Origin: Pontibacter actiniarum | GTDB taxonomy: Bacteria > Bacteroidota > Bacteroidia > Cytophagales > Hymenobacteraceae | Length of the DNA: 64,000 nucleotides | Reading direction: 5' to 3' | Assembly: GCF_003585765.1 (NCBI RefSeq) | Contig: NZ_CP021235.1 | Span: 434,001 to 498,000 of the forward strand | In this document: positions 24,543 to 33,003 of the stretch, piece by piece | Layout of the letters: the number at the start of each line of letters is the position of its first letter | How positions within the stretch are numbered: position 1 is the stretch's first letter | Notes under the pieces: generated by a model | What the model saw: the letters and a program-made list of their open reading frames with translations, nothing else | Told to the model about the DNA's origin: nothing | The model's database searches: none | Translations under genes and position numbers: made by a program

Positions 24543-25172
24543 CTACCCCTGTTCCTGTTTCGCTGGCATGAGGCTGAGCAGGTCAAAAACATCTGCCGCA
24601 ACATTGCCCTTCAACTCCAGCAGGAGCGATAGCTTGCCCGGGTGAGGGGTAATGTCCTGCACCAGCACCGATTCAACCTTGCCTGTTAGTGTCGCGCCTT
24701 TCAGCTCAAGTCCCTCTTCCAGCAGTACGTTTGCTTTTTTCAGCTCCTGGGCAACAATGTCGCCCAGGTTTATACTTGCCCGCTTCAGGATTTGGCTGTA
24801 GGCCACCTTGTTTGCCAGCACTTCGAGGGCTGTGTTGTAGAAGCCGCTGGAGGTGCGGGAAACAACGTTGAACTTCCGGACGAACAGCTGCTCAGCTGTG
24901 TTGTCATAGCCCAGTGTGGCTAAAACGTACAGCTCCACCTCGTCTCGCTTCAGAACGGTGCGCAGGATCCTTATTTTCACCCTAAGCATTACATCGTAGC
25001 TGCCTGTGCTGCTTTTGGCAATCCCGATGTCCAGTATCTGGGCATAGGGCGGCGTGCCTGACGCGTCTTCTGGCTTCGGGATATACTGCCCAACCAACTG
25101 CTGCTGCAGTACAGCCTCCAGGGCGGGGTATGAGACGGATAGGGGCAATTGGATCTTTATAGCGTTCTCCAT
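24543..25172 (-). CDS. conserved hypothetical protein (DUF4403-like fold possible)
   Basis: A 209-residue beta-rich soluble protein beginning ENAIKIQLPLSVSYPALEAV. Alternating strands such as IGIAKSSTGSYDVMLRVKIR and a C-terminal TGKVESVLVQDITPHPGKLS suggest a tubular lipid-binding-like fold, as in DUF4403 proteins, but similarity is weak. No signal peptide or membrane helix is seen, so it is probably cytoplasmic. It is monocistronic, with tRNA-Lys genes upstream. Confidence 0.55.
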   Translation of the reverse strand: MENAIKIQLPLSVSYPALEAVLQQQLVGQYIPKPEDASGTPPYAQILDIGIAKSSTGSYDVMLRVKIRILRTVLKRDEVELYVLATLGYDNTAEQLFVRKFNVVSRTSSGFYNTALEVLANKVAYSQILKRASINLGDIVAQELKKANVLLEEGLELKGATLTGKVESVLVQDITPHPGKLSLLLELKGNVAADVFDLLSLMPAKQEQG

Positions 25173-25353
25173 AGCGCAAGGTATACGTGCTGCCGTGTTA
25201 ACAGGCTGGCAGCATCACGGGGTCTTGTTTGATAGCCAAAAATAGGAAAAACCGCCCACATACCCCGGGCTTTAAATAACAGGCAAGAATTCGGGCAGGC
25301 TTCGCGAGGGTGGAGGGCGCTGCCAGGGCAAAGCGGCTGTAGGTGGGGGAATA

Positions 25354-25383
25354 AAAAAAGCCACCCGTTTCGGAGTGGCTTTC
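25354..25383 (-). terminator. terminator after first tRNA-Lys
   Basis: Stem AAAGCCAC / GTGGCTTT with inner CCG/CGG pairing (25357-25382) and a long T run on the minus strand. Confidence 0.85.
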
Positions 25384-25387
25384 TTAG

Positions 25388-25460
25388 TGATCCCGCTGGG
25401 ATTCGAACCCAGGACCCATACATTAAAAGTGTATTGCTCTACCAGCTGAGCTACAGAATC
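25388..25460 (-). tRNA. tRNA-Lys (anticodon TTT), copy 1
   Basis: 73-nt tRNA on the minus strand, with acceptor GATTCTG, anticodon loop CTTTTAA (TTT) and T-loop GGTTCGAATCC. The sequence is identical to the copy at 25598-25670. Confidence 0.95.
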
Positions 25461-25554
25461 GTTTGTTTTACTGTTGTTTGGGAGGGCAAAATTAGCAGCT
25501 TTATTTTAAATTGCAAAATTTAATTTCGTTTTTTTTCAACCTCCTTGTTAAGGA

Positions 25555-25594
25555 GAAAGCAAGAACTTTCAGGTTATGAAAAGTGCTTGCTTTC
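25555..25594 (-). terminator. hairpin between the tRNA-Lys copies
   Basis: Stem GAAAGCAAG / CTTGCTTTC (25555-25563 with 25586-25594) immediately 3' of the second tRNA on the minus strand. It is followed by a second small hairpin (CTCCTT/AAGGAG) rather than a T run, so termination is only probable. Confidence 0.5.
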
Positions 25595-25597
25595 TTG

Positions 25598-25670
25598 TGA
25601 TCCCGCTGGGATTCGAACCCAGGACCCATACATTAAAAGTGTATTGCTCTACCAGCTGAGCTACAGAATC
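25598..25670 (-). tRNA. tRNA-Lys (anticodon TTT), copy 2
   Basis: Identical to the tRNA at 25388-25460 over all 73 nt. The two are 137 nt apart in tandem on the minus strand. Confidence 0.95.
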
Positions 25671-25743
25671 AGTTTATTTCTTAACTTGCGTTCTCAAGGC
25701 GTTTCCCTGAATTGCGATGCAAAAGTAACAGCTAAGATTTTAA

Positions 25744-26481
25744 ATGCAAAACATCTTGTCTAAAATATCTGCCTTTTTGATTATTTTTCTGGTGCCTTTG
25801 GCGGAACCGGCTTATGCTCAGGGAGATAATTTAACACTGGCTAAAGCAGATTCTTTGTTCCAAAAGCAGCATTACTCCGATGCTTTTGGCTTGTATGAGA
25901 ATATCCTGCAAAATGAGCAACGCTACTCGCCGCAGATGCTCCTGAAGATGGCCTACATCAAAGAGGGGCTGCGCGACTACACCGGTGCAATGTACTACCT
26001 GCACATGTTCTACACCAAGGAGCCCAGCCGCTCCACGCTTCGAAAGATGGAGGAGCTGGCGCAGGCCCACCGTTTACATGGCTATGAGTACAACGACCTG
26101 CAGTTTTTTAAAACGCAGTTCAGCAAGCACTACATGCAGATACTGGAGCTGCTGCTGCTGACTGCCGTGGTCACGGTAACCGTTATGTTTATCAGCTGGC
26201 GCAGGGGGCACAAGTTCACAGGCCCCTTCCGGCTGGGCTTTACGCTGTACCTGCTGTTTATCCTTTACTACATAAACTTCCTAAACCTCGGCGACGAAGG
26301 CATTATCAAAAACAGCCACGTGGCCATCATGTCGGCCCCCTCTGCCGGCGCCAACTGGCTTGCCACTGCCTCAGAGGGCCACAAGGTGCCCATTACTGGT
26401 GAGCAGGATATCTGGTACGAGATAAAGTGGAAAGGGGAGAAGGCCTACATCCGCAAGAGCAACCTGCTGGAGCTGCCTTAG
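25744..26481 (+). CDS. BatE-like TPR/SH3-domain membrane protein
   Basis: The 245-residue protein has a signal peptide (to about AYAQ, residue 26), two TPR-like units (residues 30-110, LAKADSLFQKQHYSDAFGLY and MLLKMAYIKEGLRDYTGAMY), and two membrane helices (about 130-150 and 160-180). A C-terminal bacterial SH3 domain follows (residues 188-245, NSHVAIMSAPSAGANWLATA to AYIRKSNLLEL). TPR-TM-SH3 is the layout of BatE proteins from the Bacteroidota Bat operon, but here the gene is alone. Probable periplasmic binding or scaffold role. Confidence 0.75.
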   Translation: MQNILSKISAFLIIFLVPLAEPAYAQGDNLTLAKADSLFQKQHYSDAFGLYENILQNEQRYSPQMLLKMAYIKEGLRDYTGAMYYLHMFYTKEPSRSTLRKMEELAQAHRLHGYEYNDLQFFKTQFSKHYMQILELLLLTAVVTVTVMFISWRRGHKFTGPFRLGFTLYLLFILYYINFLNLGDEGIIKNSHVAIMSAPSAGANWLATASEGHKVPITGEQDIWYEIKWKGEKAYIRKSNLLELP

Positions 26482-26486
26482 GAGGA

Positions 26487-26579
26487 GCTATCGCGTAGCA
26501 CGGCCCAAGTATCAAGACCGCAGGCTTTCATAGAATGCGGCTGTCGTGATACCTGCTACTTGACTTGCTACGCGATAGC
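26487..26579. repeat. inverted repeat element, CAAGTAGCA family
   Basis: Outer arms GCTATCGCGTAGCA and TGCTACGCGATAGC (26487-26500, 26566-26579) are perfect 14-bp complements. The inner part shares CAAGTAGCAGGTATCA (read on the minus strand) with the elements at 28961-29105 and 29493-29630. It lies between convergent genes and may also terminate transcription. Confidence 0.8.
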
Positions 26580-26585
26580 AGATAA

Positions 26586-27395
26586 CTACTTCTTCAGCGG
26601 CGAGTCTTTCTCTTTCGCCATCACGTTGTACACCAGCTTGTCGGCCAGGCTCGGGAAGAGCTTATTCACCCAAACCGCCAGTTTCCCTTGCGTGGTCATC
26701 ACCAGGTCACGTTTGCGCTTGATGGTCGCCTGCAGGATTCTGTCGGCTACTTCCTCCGCGCTCATCATTTTCTCCTCCTCACGTGGCGTTTCGCCCTGCT
26801 GCTGGCCGTTGGCCGCTAGGGCTGTGTTGCGGATGTTGGATGCCGTAAAACCGGGGCAGGCCAGCAGCACGTGCACCCCCGAGTGCAGCAGCTCGGTGCG
26901 CAGGGTCTCCAGGAAGCCGTGCATGGCGAACTTGGAGGCGGAGTATCCCGTGCGGGCGGGCAAGCCCCTGTAGCCGGCGATAGACGAGATGCCAATCACA
27001 GAGCCTTTTGCTTGCTTGATATACGGCAGCGCATATTTGGTGCTGTACACGGTGCCCCAGAAGTTAATGTCCATCACCTGGCGGATCACGTTCAGGTCCA
27101 GGTCTTCGAACAGCGCGCGCATGGAGATGCCGGCGTTGTTGATGAGCACATCCAGGCGGCCATACTTGTCAACCGTTTCCTGTACCATGCGCTGGCACTG
27201 CTCCTCCACGCTCACATCGGCGTTCAGGGCTAAGTTATCAATGCCTGCCGCTGCCAACTCCTGGCTGGTGCTGCTGAGGTTCTGCTGGTTGCGGCCGGAA
27301 ACCACTACTTTTGCGCCTGCACGGCCAAAGGCGAAGGCCAGCGCTTTGCCAATACCCGACGTGCCGCCGGTAATCAGCACTACTTTATTTTTCAT
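26586..27395 (-). CDS. short-chain dehydrogenase/reductase (SDR)
   Basis: NAD(P)-dependent oxidoreductase of 269 residues from the ATG at 27395. The cofactor-binding TGGTSGIGKALAFAF is near residue 9, NNAGIS near residue 83, the catalytic Ser is in GISSIAGYRG, and the YxxxK pair is in TGYSASKFAMHG. The C-terminus (KRDLVMTTQGKLAVWVNKLF) is like DHRS7-type SDRs, which often act on lipids or retinoids. A frame extension of 8 basic residues upstream (27419) exists; the ATG nearer the Rossmann strand is preferred. Substrate unknown. Confidence 0.87.
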   Translation of the reverse strand: MKNKVVLITGGTSGIGKALAFAFGRAGAKVVVSGRNQQNLSSTSQELAAAGIDNLALNADVSVEEQCQRMVQETVDKYGRLDVLINNAGISMRALFEDLDLNVIRQVMDINFWGTVYSTKYALPYIKQAKGSVIGISSIAGYRGLPARTGYSASKFAMHGFLETLRTELLHSGVHVLLACPGFTASNIRNTALAANGQQQGETPREEEKMMSAEEVADRILQATIKRKRDLVMTTQGKLAVWVNKLFPSLADKLVYNVMAKEKDSPLKK

Positions 27396-27530
27396 TTGCT
27401 TAGCTTTTCTTCTACTCAATCAACCACAAAGATAATTTTTATCTTTGATTGCCTGGGGCTGAATGCAAAAGGACGGGGCTTATACTTCGGTTTGGCATGC
27501 AAACACCTGACTTATCTCCCCAGATTTTTG

Positions 27531-27538
27531 TAATTTTG
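27531..27538 (+). promoter_or_regulatory. possible -7 box at the rlmD start
   Basis: TAATTTTG matches TAnnTTTG, 8 nt before the GTG at 27546. If used, transcription would begin at about the GTG, giving a nearly leaderless mRNA, or translation starts at the ATG at 27606. Confidence 0.3.
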
Positions 27539-27545
27539 TGCCACT

Positions 27546-28958
27546 GTGAGAAATAAGAGCAAGAAAAAGAAGTTCGAGATACTCGAGCACATCAAAATAG
27601 AGGACATGGTGGCCGAGGGCAAATGCCTGGCGCGCCACGATAACATGGTGATATTTGTTGCCGGGGTGGCTCCCGGCGATGTGGTGGATTTGCGCATTAC
27701 CCGCAAGAAAAAGAGCTTTCTGGAAGCCGAACCCGTGGCCTTTCATGAGCTTTCGGAGTTGCGTGTGCAGCCATTCTGTGAGCATTTCGGAACCTGTGGC
27801 GGCTGTAAGTGGCAGCATATCGGCTACGATACGCAGCTGCACTTTAAGCAGAAGCAGGTAAAGGATAACCTGGAGCGTATCGGCAAAGTGCCGCTTCCGG
27901 CGTTCGATCCTATCCTCGGCTCTGCCAACACCCGCTACTACCGCAATAAGCTGGAGTATACGTTCTCCAACACCAGCTGGCTTACGAAAGAGCAGATACA
28001 GTCGGGGCAGGAGTTTGACCGCGACGCGCTGGGCTTTCACATCCCGGGCCGCTTCGATAAGATCCTGGACATCAAGCATTGCTACCTGCAGCCCGACCCG
28101 TCGAACGCGATTCGCCTGGAGGTGCGCGACTACGCCAAAAAGCATGACCTGCCCTTCTTCGATATCGTGAAACAGGAAGGCTATATGCGCAACCTCATCA
28201 TCCGTACAGCTAACACGGGCGAGGTGATGGTAATTGTGCAGGTGTACGAAGACAGGCCGGAGGAAATGGAGGCGCTGATGCAGCACCTGGCTGCCACCTT
28301 CCCGGAAATTACCTCACTGCAGTATGTGGTGAACTCCAAAGGCAACGAGACCTTCCATGATCTGGAGGTGGTGTGTTATAAAGGCCTGCCATACATCCAC
28401 GAGGATATGGAGGGGATCAAGTTCCGTGTGGGACCTAAATCTTTCTATCAAACCAATGCGGATCAGGCTTACGAGCTGTACAAGAAGACACGCGAGCTCG
28501 CTAACCTGACAGGCAACGAACTGGTATACGACCTTTACACAGGAGCCGGCACCATCGCTAACTTTGTGGCACATCAGGCACGTGAGGTAATTGGGATTGA
28601 GTATGTGCCAAGCGCCATCGAAGATGCCAAGATCAACTCCCAAATCAACAACATCACCAACACTACTTTTTATGCCGGTGATATGAAGGATATTCTGTCT
28701 GATGAATTGATCGAGCGCCACGGCAGGCCTGATGTGGTGATCACTGACCCGCCGCGTGCCGGCATGCATGAGGATGTGGTGAAGAAGTTGCTGCAGGTGC
28801 ACCCGAACCGCATTGTGTATGTCAGCTGCAACCCAGCCACACAGGCCCGCGATGTGGAGTGGCTCTCAGAGAAGTATGACGTAACCCGTGTGCAGCCGGT
28901 GGACATGTTCCCGCAGACGCACCACGTAGAAAATATAGTATTGTTAACAGCTAGATAG
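27546..28958 (+). CDS. rlmD: 23S rRNA (uracil-C5)-methyltransferase RlmD/RumA-type
   Basis: SAM-dependent enzyme that makes 5-methyluridine in 23S rRNA (U1939 in E. coli numbering); RlmC/RlmCD-type specificity is not excluded. The 470 residues comprise an N-terminal TRAM domain (5-65), an Fe-S cluster site with FCEHFGTCGGCKWQH (three Cys near residues 78-87), the RNA-binding middle, and the methyltransferase domain with LVYDLYTGAGTIANFV (about residue 325), TDPPRAGMHED and the nucleophile Cys in YVSCNPATQARD. The start is GTG at 27546, giving the usual basic leader before the TRAM domain; ATG 27606 is possible. Confidence 0.92.
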   Translation: MRNKSKKKKFEILEHIKIEDMVAEGKCLARHDNMVIFVAGVAPGDVVDLRITRKKKSFLEAEPVAFHELSELRVQPFCEHFGTCGGCKWQHIGYDTQLHFKQKQVKDNLERIGKVPLPAFDPILGSANTRYYRNKLEYTFSNTSWLTKEQIQSGQEFDRDALGFHIPGRFDKILDIKHCYLQPDPSNAIRLEVRDYAKKHDLPFFDIVKQEGYMRNLIIRTANTGEVMVIVQVYEDRPEEMEALMQHLAATFPEITSLQYVVNSKGNETFHDLEVVCYKGLPYIHEDMEGIKFRVGPKSFYQTNADQAYELYKKTRELANLTGNELVYDLYTGAGTIANFVAHQAREVIGIEYVPSAIEDAKINSQINNITNTTFYAGDMKDILSDELIERHGRPDVVITDPPRAGMHEDVVKKLLQVHPNRIVYVSCNPATQARDVEWLSEKYDVTRVQPVDMFPQTHHVENIVLLTAR

Positions 28959-28960
28959 AA

Positions 28961-29105
28961 GACACAAGTAGCAGGTATCAAGACACACGACTTTTTTTTA
29001 GTAGAACCTTTTGGCTGATCCAGCTTTTTATGAGCTACATTGTGAGTCATTACCGAATTGTCATTTGCTGAAAAATCTTGTGTCTTGTGTCGTGCTACTT
29101 GTGTC
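28961..29105. repeat. inverted repeat pair, CAAGTAGCA family
   Basis: GACACAAGTAGCA at 28961-28973 is exactly inverted at 29093-29105. Both continue inward with CAAGACAC-like sequence (28980-28991 and 29077-29092). It spans most of the gap between rlmD and the next gene. Confidence 0.85.
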
Positions 29106-29116
29106 CCCAAAATATT

Positions 29117-29485
29117 ATGGAAAACGATCCGGAACTGAATGGTAAATACCTCGGCACTATCTCGAAGAATTTTGTGGTAGTGGCCGAGACGCTGAAAGAG
29201 GCATCGTATCAGGTGCGCAAGCGTAAAATTTCTGATTACCCTATTTTTGTGTTTAGCCGCACGCAGGTGCCGGTGGGCTCTGTGTTTCTGGCCAAGGAGG
29301 AAGTGGCGCTCGACTGGCATATTAACGCCTCGTACCTGGAGGACTTTATAAACCGACAGTTGGTGGCAGAAGACAAAGTGGAGGAGTTTAAAGCCGCCTA
29401 TAAAGACGCCGACGAGTTCTGCTGTCTCTTTGTGGTGGACGGCGATTTCCAGAACTTCGTGTTTATTCCTTTCCCGGAAGATTGA
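29117..29485 (+). CDS. conserved hypothetical protein
   Basis: A 122-residue cytoplasmic protein, MENDPELNGKYLGTISKNFV at the start and FCCLFVVDGDFQNFVFIPFP at the end, predicted alpha/beta. I recognise no named domain. It looks like a native, ordered small protein with host codon use. The ATG at 29117 is preferred to 29078, which lies in the repeat. The gene is bracketed by two inverted-repeat elements of the same family. Confidence 0.65.
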   Translation: MENDPELNGKYLGTISKNFVVVAETLKEASYQVRKRKISDYPIFVFSRTQVPVGSVFLAKEEVALDWHINASYLEDFINRQLVAEDKVEEFKAAYKDADEFCCLFVVDGDFQNFVFIPFPED

Positions 29486-29492
29486 GTTTTGC

Positions 29493-29630
29493 GACACAAG
29501 GCATAAGGCACAAGTAGCAAGACAAATTGTTGTGCATAACTAAAATAACAAAGGGAGACTAGTAAGCCTCCCTTTGTTATTCCTCAAATACAAGAAAAAG
29601 TCTAGTGTCTTATGTCTTGCTACTTGTGTC
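29493..29630. repeat. inverted repeat pair, CAAGTAGCA family
   Basis: CACAAGTAGCAAGACA at 29509-29524 is exactly inverted at 29613-29628. Outer parts also match (ACACAAGGCATAAGG against AAGACATAAGAC). A terminator hairpin sits in the middle. Confidence 0.85.
29545..29580. terminator. bidirectional hairpin inside the repeat
   Basis: Perfect 13-bp stem ATAACAAAGGGAG / CTCCCTTTGTTAT (29545-29557 with 29568-29580), 10-nt loop, between convergent genes. Confidence 0.75.
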
Positions 29631-29646
29631 TAAGACGCGCCGCGTC

Positions 29647-30672
29647 TTAAAAATGGCTCCAGCCCTGGGCCTTCAGCGGGAATACCTGGCCGGACTTTGT
29701 TGCCAGGTTCACGCCTTCGCCTTCCTGGGTGATGTTGCCGATGATGGTGATGTCGGGGTGGTTCTTCAGCTCGTCGTAGGCGGAGAGGGGAACCGTGAAG
29801 AGGAGCTCGTAGTCTTCGCCACCGTTCATAATGCAGGTAAGCGGGTCGATGTTAAACTCCACGGCTGTCTCCAGCATCTGCGGGTCGGCGGGCAGGTTGT
29901 CTTTGTAAACCACGGCACCCACCTTAGACTGGCTACAGATATGGAACAGCTCTGAGGCCAGCCCATCCGAGATATCGATCATAGAGGTGGGCTGGACGCC
30001 GCGCTCTTTCAGGTCGTAGATGACATCCATACGGGCCTCCGGGCGCAACTGGCGGCCCACAATATACTGTTTCTCCTCCAGCTCCGGCTGCATGTCCGGG
30101 TTGGCCAGGAAGGCCTGCTTTTCGCGCTCCAGGATCTGCAGCCCCATGTAGGCTGCGCCCAGGTCACCGGTTACACACACCAGGTCGTTTACCTTGGCGC
30201 CGTTGCGGTACACGATCTCCTCCGGGGCAGCCTCGCCGATCGCCGTGACGCTGATAACCAGGCCGGCTCTGGATGAGGTCGTATCGCCTCCCACCAAATC
30301 CACTTTATAGTTCTCGCAGGCCAGGCGGATTCCCTCGTACAGCTCTTCTACAGCTTCCAGGGTAAAGCGTGCGCCTACAGCAATGTTTACCGTAATCTGC
30401 GTTGGTTTGGCGTTCATGGCGGCAATGTCGGACACATTCACGGCCACGGCCTTGTAGCCCAGGTGCTTTAGGGGGCAGAAGGTCAGGTCGAAGTGCACAC
30501 TCTCCAGCAGCATGTCCGACGACACCACCACCTGCTTCTCGCCGGGTTGCAGCACAGCCGCGTCATCACCAATGCCTTTGACGGTTGATTCGTTGCGGAG
30601 CTCGATCTTCTCTTTGATCTTCCGGATCAGGCCAAACTCGCCTACTTCGCTTAAAGGGGTATATTCACTCAT
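29647..30672 (-). CDS. thiL: thiamine-phosphate kinase ThiL
   Basis: ATP-dependent kinase making thiamine diphosphate from thiamine monophosphate in the cytoplasm. The 341 residues begin with the ThiL hallmark VGEFGLIRKIKEKI, then GIGDDAAVLQPGEKQVVVSS (Mg-ATP aspartates near residue 42), FCPLKHLGYKAVAVNVSDIA and DLVGGDTTSSRAGLVISVTA. The C-terminal half carries MIDISDGLASELFHI and NGGEDYELLFTVP. Length is normal. No other thi gene is next to it; the upstream gene on the same strand is the aminotransferase-GRAS fusion, 144 nt away. Confidence 0.95.
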   Translation of the reverse strand: MSEYTPLSEVGEFGLIRKIKEKIELRNESTVKGIGDDAAVLQPGEKQVVVSSDMLLESVHFDLTFCPLKHLGYKAVAVNVSDIAAMNAKPTQITVNIAVGARFTLEAVEELYEGIRLACENYKVDLVGGDTTSSRAGLVISVTAIGEAAPEEIVYRNGAKVNDLVCVTGDLGAAYMGLQILEREKQAFLANPDMQPELEEKQYIVGRQLRPEARMDVIYDLKERGVQPTSMIDISDGLASELFHICSQSKVGAVVYKDNLPADPQMLETAVEFNIDPLTCIMNGGEDYELLFTVPLSAYDELKNHPDITIIGNITQEGEGVNLATKSGQVFPLKAQGWSHF

Positions 30673-30816
30673 AGTTACATCTGTTTAGGAGAGGCAAAGA
30701 TACAAAATAAGAAACAGAGAGGGGAGAGTGCGCCTGGTTTAGCGTCGCGTTAAAGCAAAAGAGCCGCCTTGCGACGACTCCCTCACTTCAGCTAAACTAC
30801 AAAGGTACGGCCGTGG

Positions 30817-32964
30817 CTACACCCAGGCAGTGGCTGCCACCACGGGTGTGCCCTTCCAGCACAGGGTATAGCCGGCGCCGTTTGGCTGCAGCAGAAAGTT
30901 CTCATGCAGCTGCAGGGCCTCCTGTATGCTATCGGTGGGGGCAGCGGCTGCGATAGGGGCAAAGCCGTTGCGCACCAGGCGCTGGCGCCAGGCCTCGTGG
31001 CGCTCGTGGCGCTCCACTCGGCGGGCGCCTTCACAGGAAATAACGTTGATGATCTCCCTGCCAAAGAACTCCTGCTCAATTACCTGGCGCTCCGGCAGCA
31101 GGCGTGGCAGCAGCGTGTCCAGGGCGTCAAACACCGTGTAGTAGTGGCGTAGCGACTCGCGCAGGCGTGGCAGGAAGCTGAGCTTGTTATGCTCCGAGTC
31201 GGGCTCGGTAAGCGTGAAGATAACTGGGTTCAGTGCCTTGATCTGCTGCAGAATCCTGTCGCGGTAGTCTACCTCGCCCAGCAACTGGTCGGGGAGGTGG
31301 TGCAGCGTGAAGGCAGAGTTAACCACCAGGGCCTCGGTAGGGGAGAAGTACAGCTCCTGCATGCTTAGCTCCTCCAGGCGCTTTGCCAGGCAGGAGTACG
31401 TGAAGTTCAGCCCTAAGCGGGAGGCGTGTTGCTGTAGCATGTCACCTGTCTGTTGCAGGCGTGCCTCTGGCTTGCCCGTTGCAGCGGGGATATCCACGCC
31501 GGTGATGCTAACCTTCGGCGGGGTTCCCGGGCGCGCAGCGAGCAACTCGAGCAGGTGCAGCCACTGGAGGCCTCCGCCTATACCCAGGTCTAAAATGTGT
31601 ATCTCGTCGGCGTGCGCGGTGGCCCCGGCAATGGCCAGGTTCCCGAACATGTGCCCAAACGACACCAGGGGCGTAGCCTTCACCAGCACGTTGAATGCCG
31701 ATATCATATCGGTTTCGCCGTAGGTGCTGCTGTAGAGGTTGCCGGCGTGTTCGTTCCCTTCCGGGCCTAGGCAAGTGCTGAAGGCACGGGCATAGGCCAG
31801 GGCAATGCGCTCGGCGGCGGAGCCGATGCTGTTGGCGCCTTCGGCCAGTTCAGACACGGCGGCTAGTGCTTTGAACACATCGTCTGCCTTGGGGAGGGCG
31901 TAGCCTGTGTGAAGGATCTGCGCCAGCGTTTTGTCGTGCCAGACGCTGTGTGGGGCAAGTATAGCTTTTAACTGCTCCTGCAGGTGTTGCTGGTGCTCTT
32001 TGGTGCCCACGGTTATCCGCAGGTGAAACCTGCTATCGGTTTCGCGCACGTGGATACCCTGCTGCTGCAGTTCCGCGGCCAGGCCAGCCGCCGGCATACC
32101 GGCATCCACAAACAGGAAATTACCCTCAGACGGCCACCACTGCACGCCTTCGGCATCCAGTAGCTGCTGCAAATGGGCTTTCCCGATTGCCGTTTCGGTT
32201 AAAGTATAGGCGAGGTGCTCCTCGTCTTCCAGGGCGATTACGGCGCCAATCTGCGCCAGCTGGTTCACGTTAAACGGCTGCTTGGCCGGGAGTAGTCGAG
32301 CAAGCAGTTGCTCCTGAGCCACCATGTAGCCCACGCGGAGGGAGGCAAGGCCGTAGGCTTTCGAGAATGTCCGGAGCACTACCAGGTTGGCATGCTGTGC
32401 CAGGTACGGCAGGGCCTTGGCGAAGTCCGGGGCGGTTACAAACTCCACGTAAGCCTCGTCCAGCACCAGTAGCACCTGTGGCGGTATCTCCTGCAGTAGC
32501 CGCTCCAGCTGAGCGTAAGTGAGATAACCACCGGTGGGGTTGTTGGGGTTTGAGAGGAAAACAAGGCGCGTGTTGCCGTCAACCTGCCGCAGCAGGCAAT
32601 CGATGTCAAACTCATACTTGCTGTTTAGCGGAGCCGGCTTAAAAGTAACGCCCAGCGCGGCGGCCTCCATCTGGTAAAGCGGGTACGTTGGCGCCACCGA
32701 CACAACGTTGCTCTCTGCGAACGGCTGGCAGAAAGCGCGCACCAGCAGTGAGATGAGTTCGGCGGAGCCGCTCCCCACCGCTATCTGAGACGGCTGCAGG
32801 CCCAGGTGGTAGGCTATCGCCTGCCGAAGCGGTGCTGCATCAGGAGTGGGGTAGCTGTGGACCTGGGCTATGGCATCCTGTAAGGCAGCGGTAACTTTTG
32901 AGGATGCTCCAAATAAGTTCTCGTTTGCGGCGCCATTGTAAACAGCCTGGGCAAAAGTTTTCAT
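30817..32964 (-). CDS. HisC-like aminotransferase fused to GRAS-domain methyltransferase
   Basis: A 715-residue two-domain protein. Residues 1-335 are a complete class I/II aminotransferase like histidinol-phosphate aminotransferase: NPNNPTGG (141-146), LVLDEAY (Asp 169), the PLP lysine 202 in FSKAYGLASLRVGY, and LRITVG (Arg 316). Residues 345-715 match the GRAS fold known from plant SCARECROW/DELLA regulators: a leucine-rich helical part (360-400), the VHIID-type block EIHILDLGIGGGLQWLHLLE, then RPGTPPKVSITGVD, LVVNSAFTLHHL, FFGREIINVISCEGARRVER and the SAW-type end. Bacterial GRAS proteins are regarded as Rossmann methyltransferases for small molecules; here the GxGxG-like loop GIGGG is kept. 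Probably an amino acid-derived small molecule is both transaminated and methylated; the product is unknown. The direct repeats at 33004-33023 may belong to its promoter. Confidence 0.88.
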   Translation of the reverse strand: MKTFAQAVYNGAANENLFGASSKVTAALQDAIAQVHSYPTPDAAPLRQAIAYHLGLQPSQIAVGSGSAELISLLVRAFCQPFAESNVVSVAPTYPLYQMEAAALGVTFKPAPLNSKYEFDIDCLLRQVDGNTRLVFLSNPNNPTGGYLTYAQLERLLQEIPPQVLLVLDEAYVEFVTAPDFAKALPYLAQHANLVVLRTFSKAYGLASLRVGYMVAQEQLLARLLPAKQPFNVNQLAQIGAVIALEDEEHLAYTLTETAIGKAHLQQLLDAEGVQWWPSEGNFLFVDAGMPAAGLAAELQQQGIHVRETDSRFHLRITVGTKEHQQHLQEQLKAILAPHSVWHDKTLAQILHTGYALPKADDVFKALAAVSELAEGANSIGSAAERIALAYARAFSTCLGPEGNEHAGNLYSSTYGETDMISAFNVLVKATPLVSFGHMFGNLAIAGATAHADEIHILDLGIGGGLQWLHLLELLAARPGTPPKVSITGVDIPAATGKPEARLQQTGDMLQQHASRLGLNFTYSCLAKRLEELSMQELYFSPTEALVVNSAFTLHHLPDQLLGEVDYRDRILQQIKALNPVIFTLTEPDSEHNKLSFLPRLRESLRHYYTVFDALDTLLPRLLPERQVIEQEFFGREIINVISCEGARRVERHERHEAWRQRLVRNGFAPIAAAAPTDSIQEALQLHENFLLQPNGAGYTLCWKGTPVVAATAWV

Positions 32965-33003
32965 AAGGGATAATGAAGCGTTAAATTAGATAGTAGCACT
33001 AGC

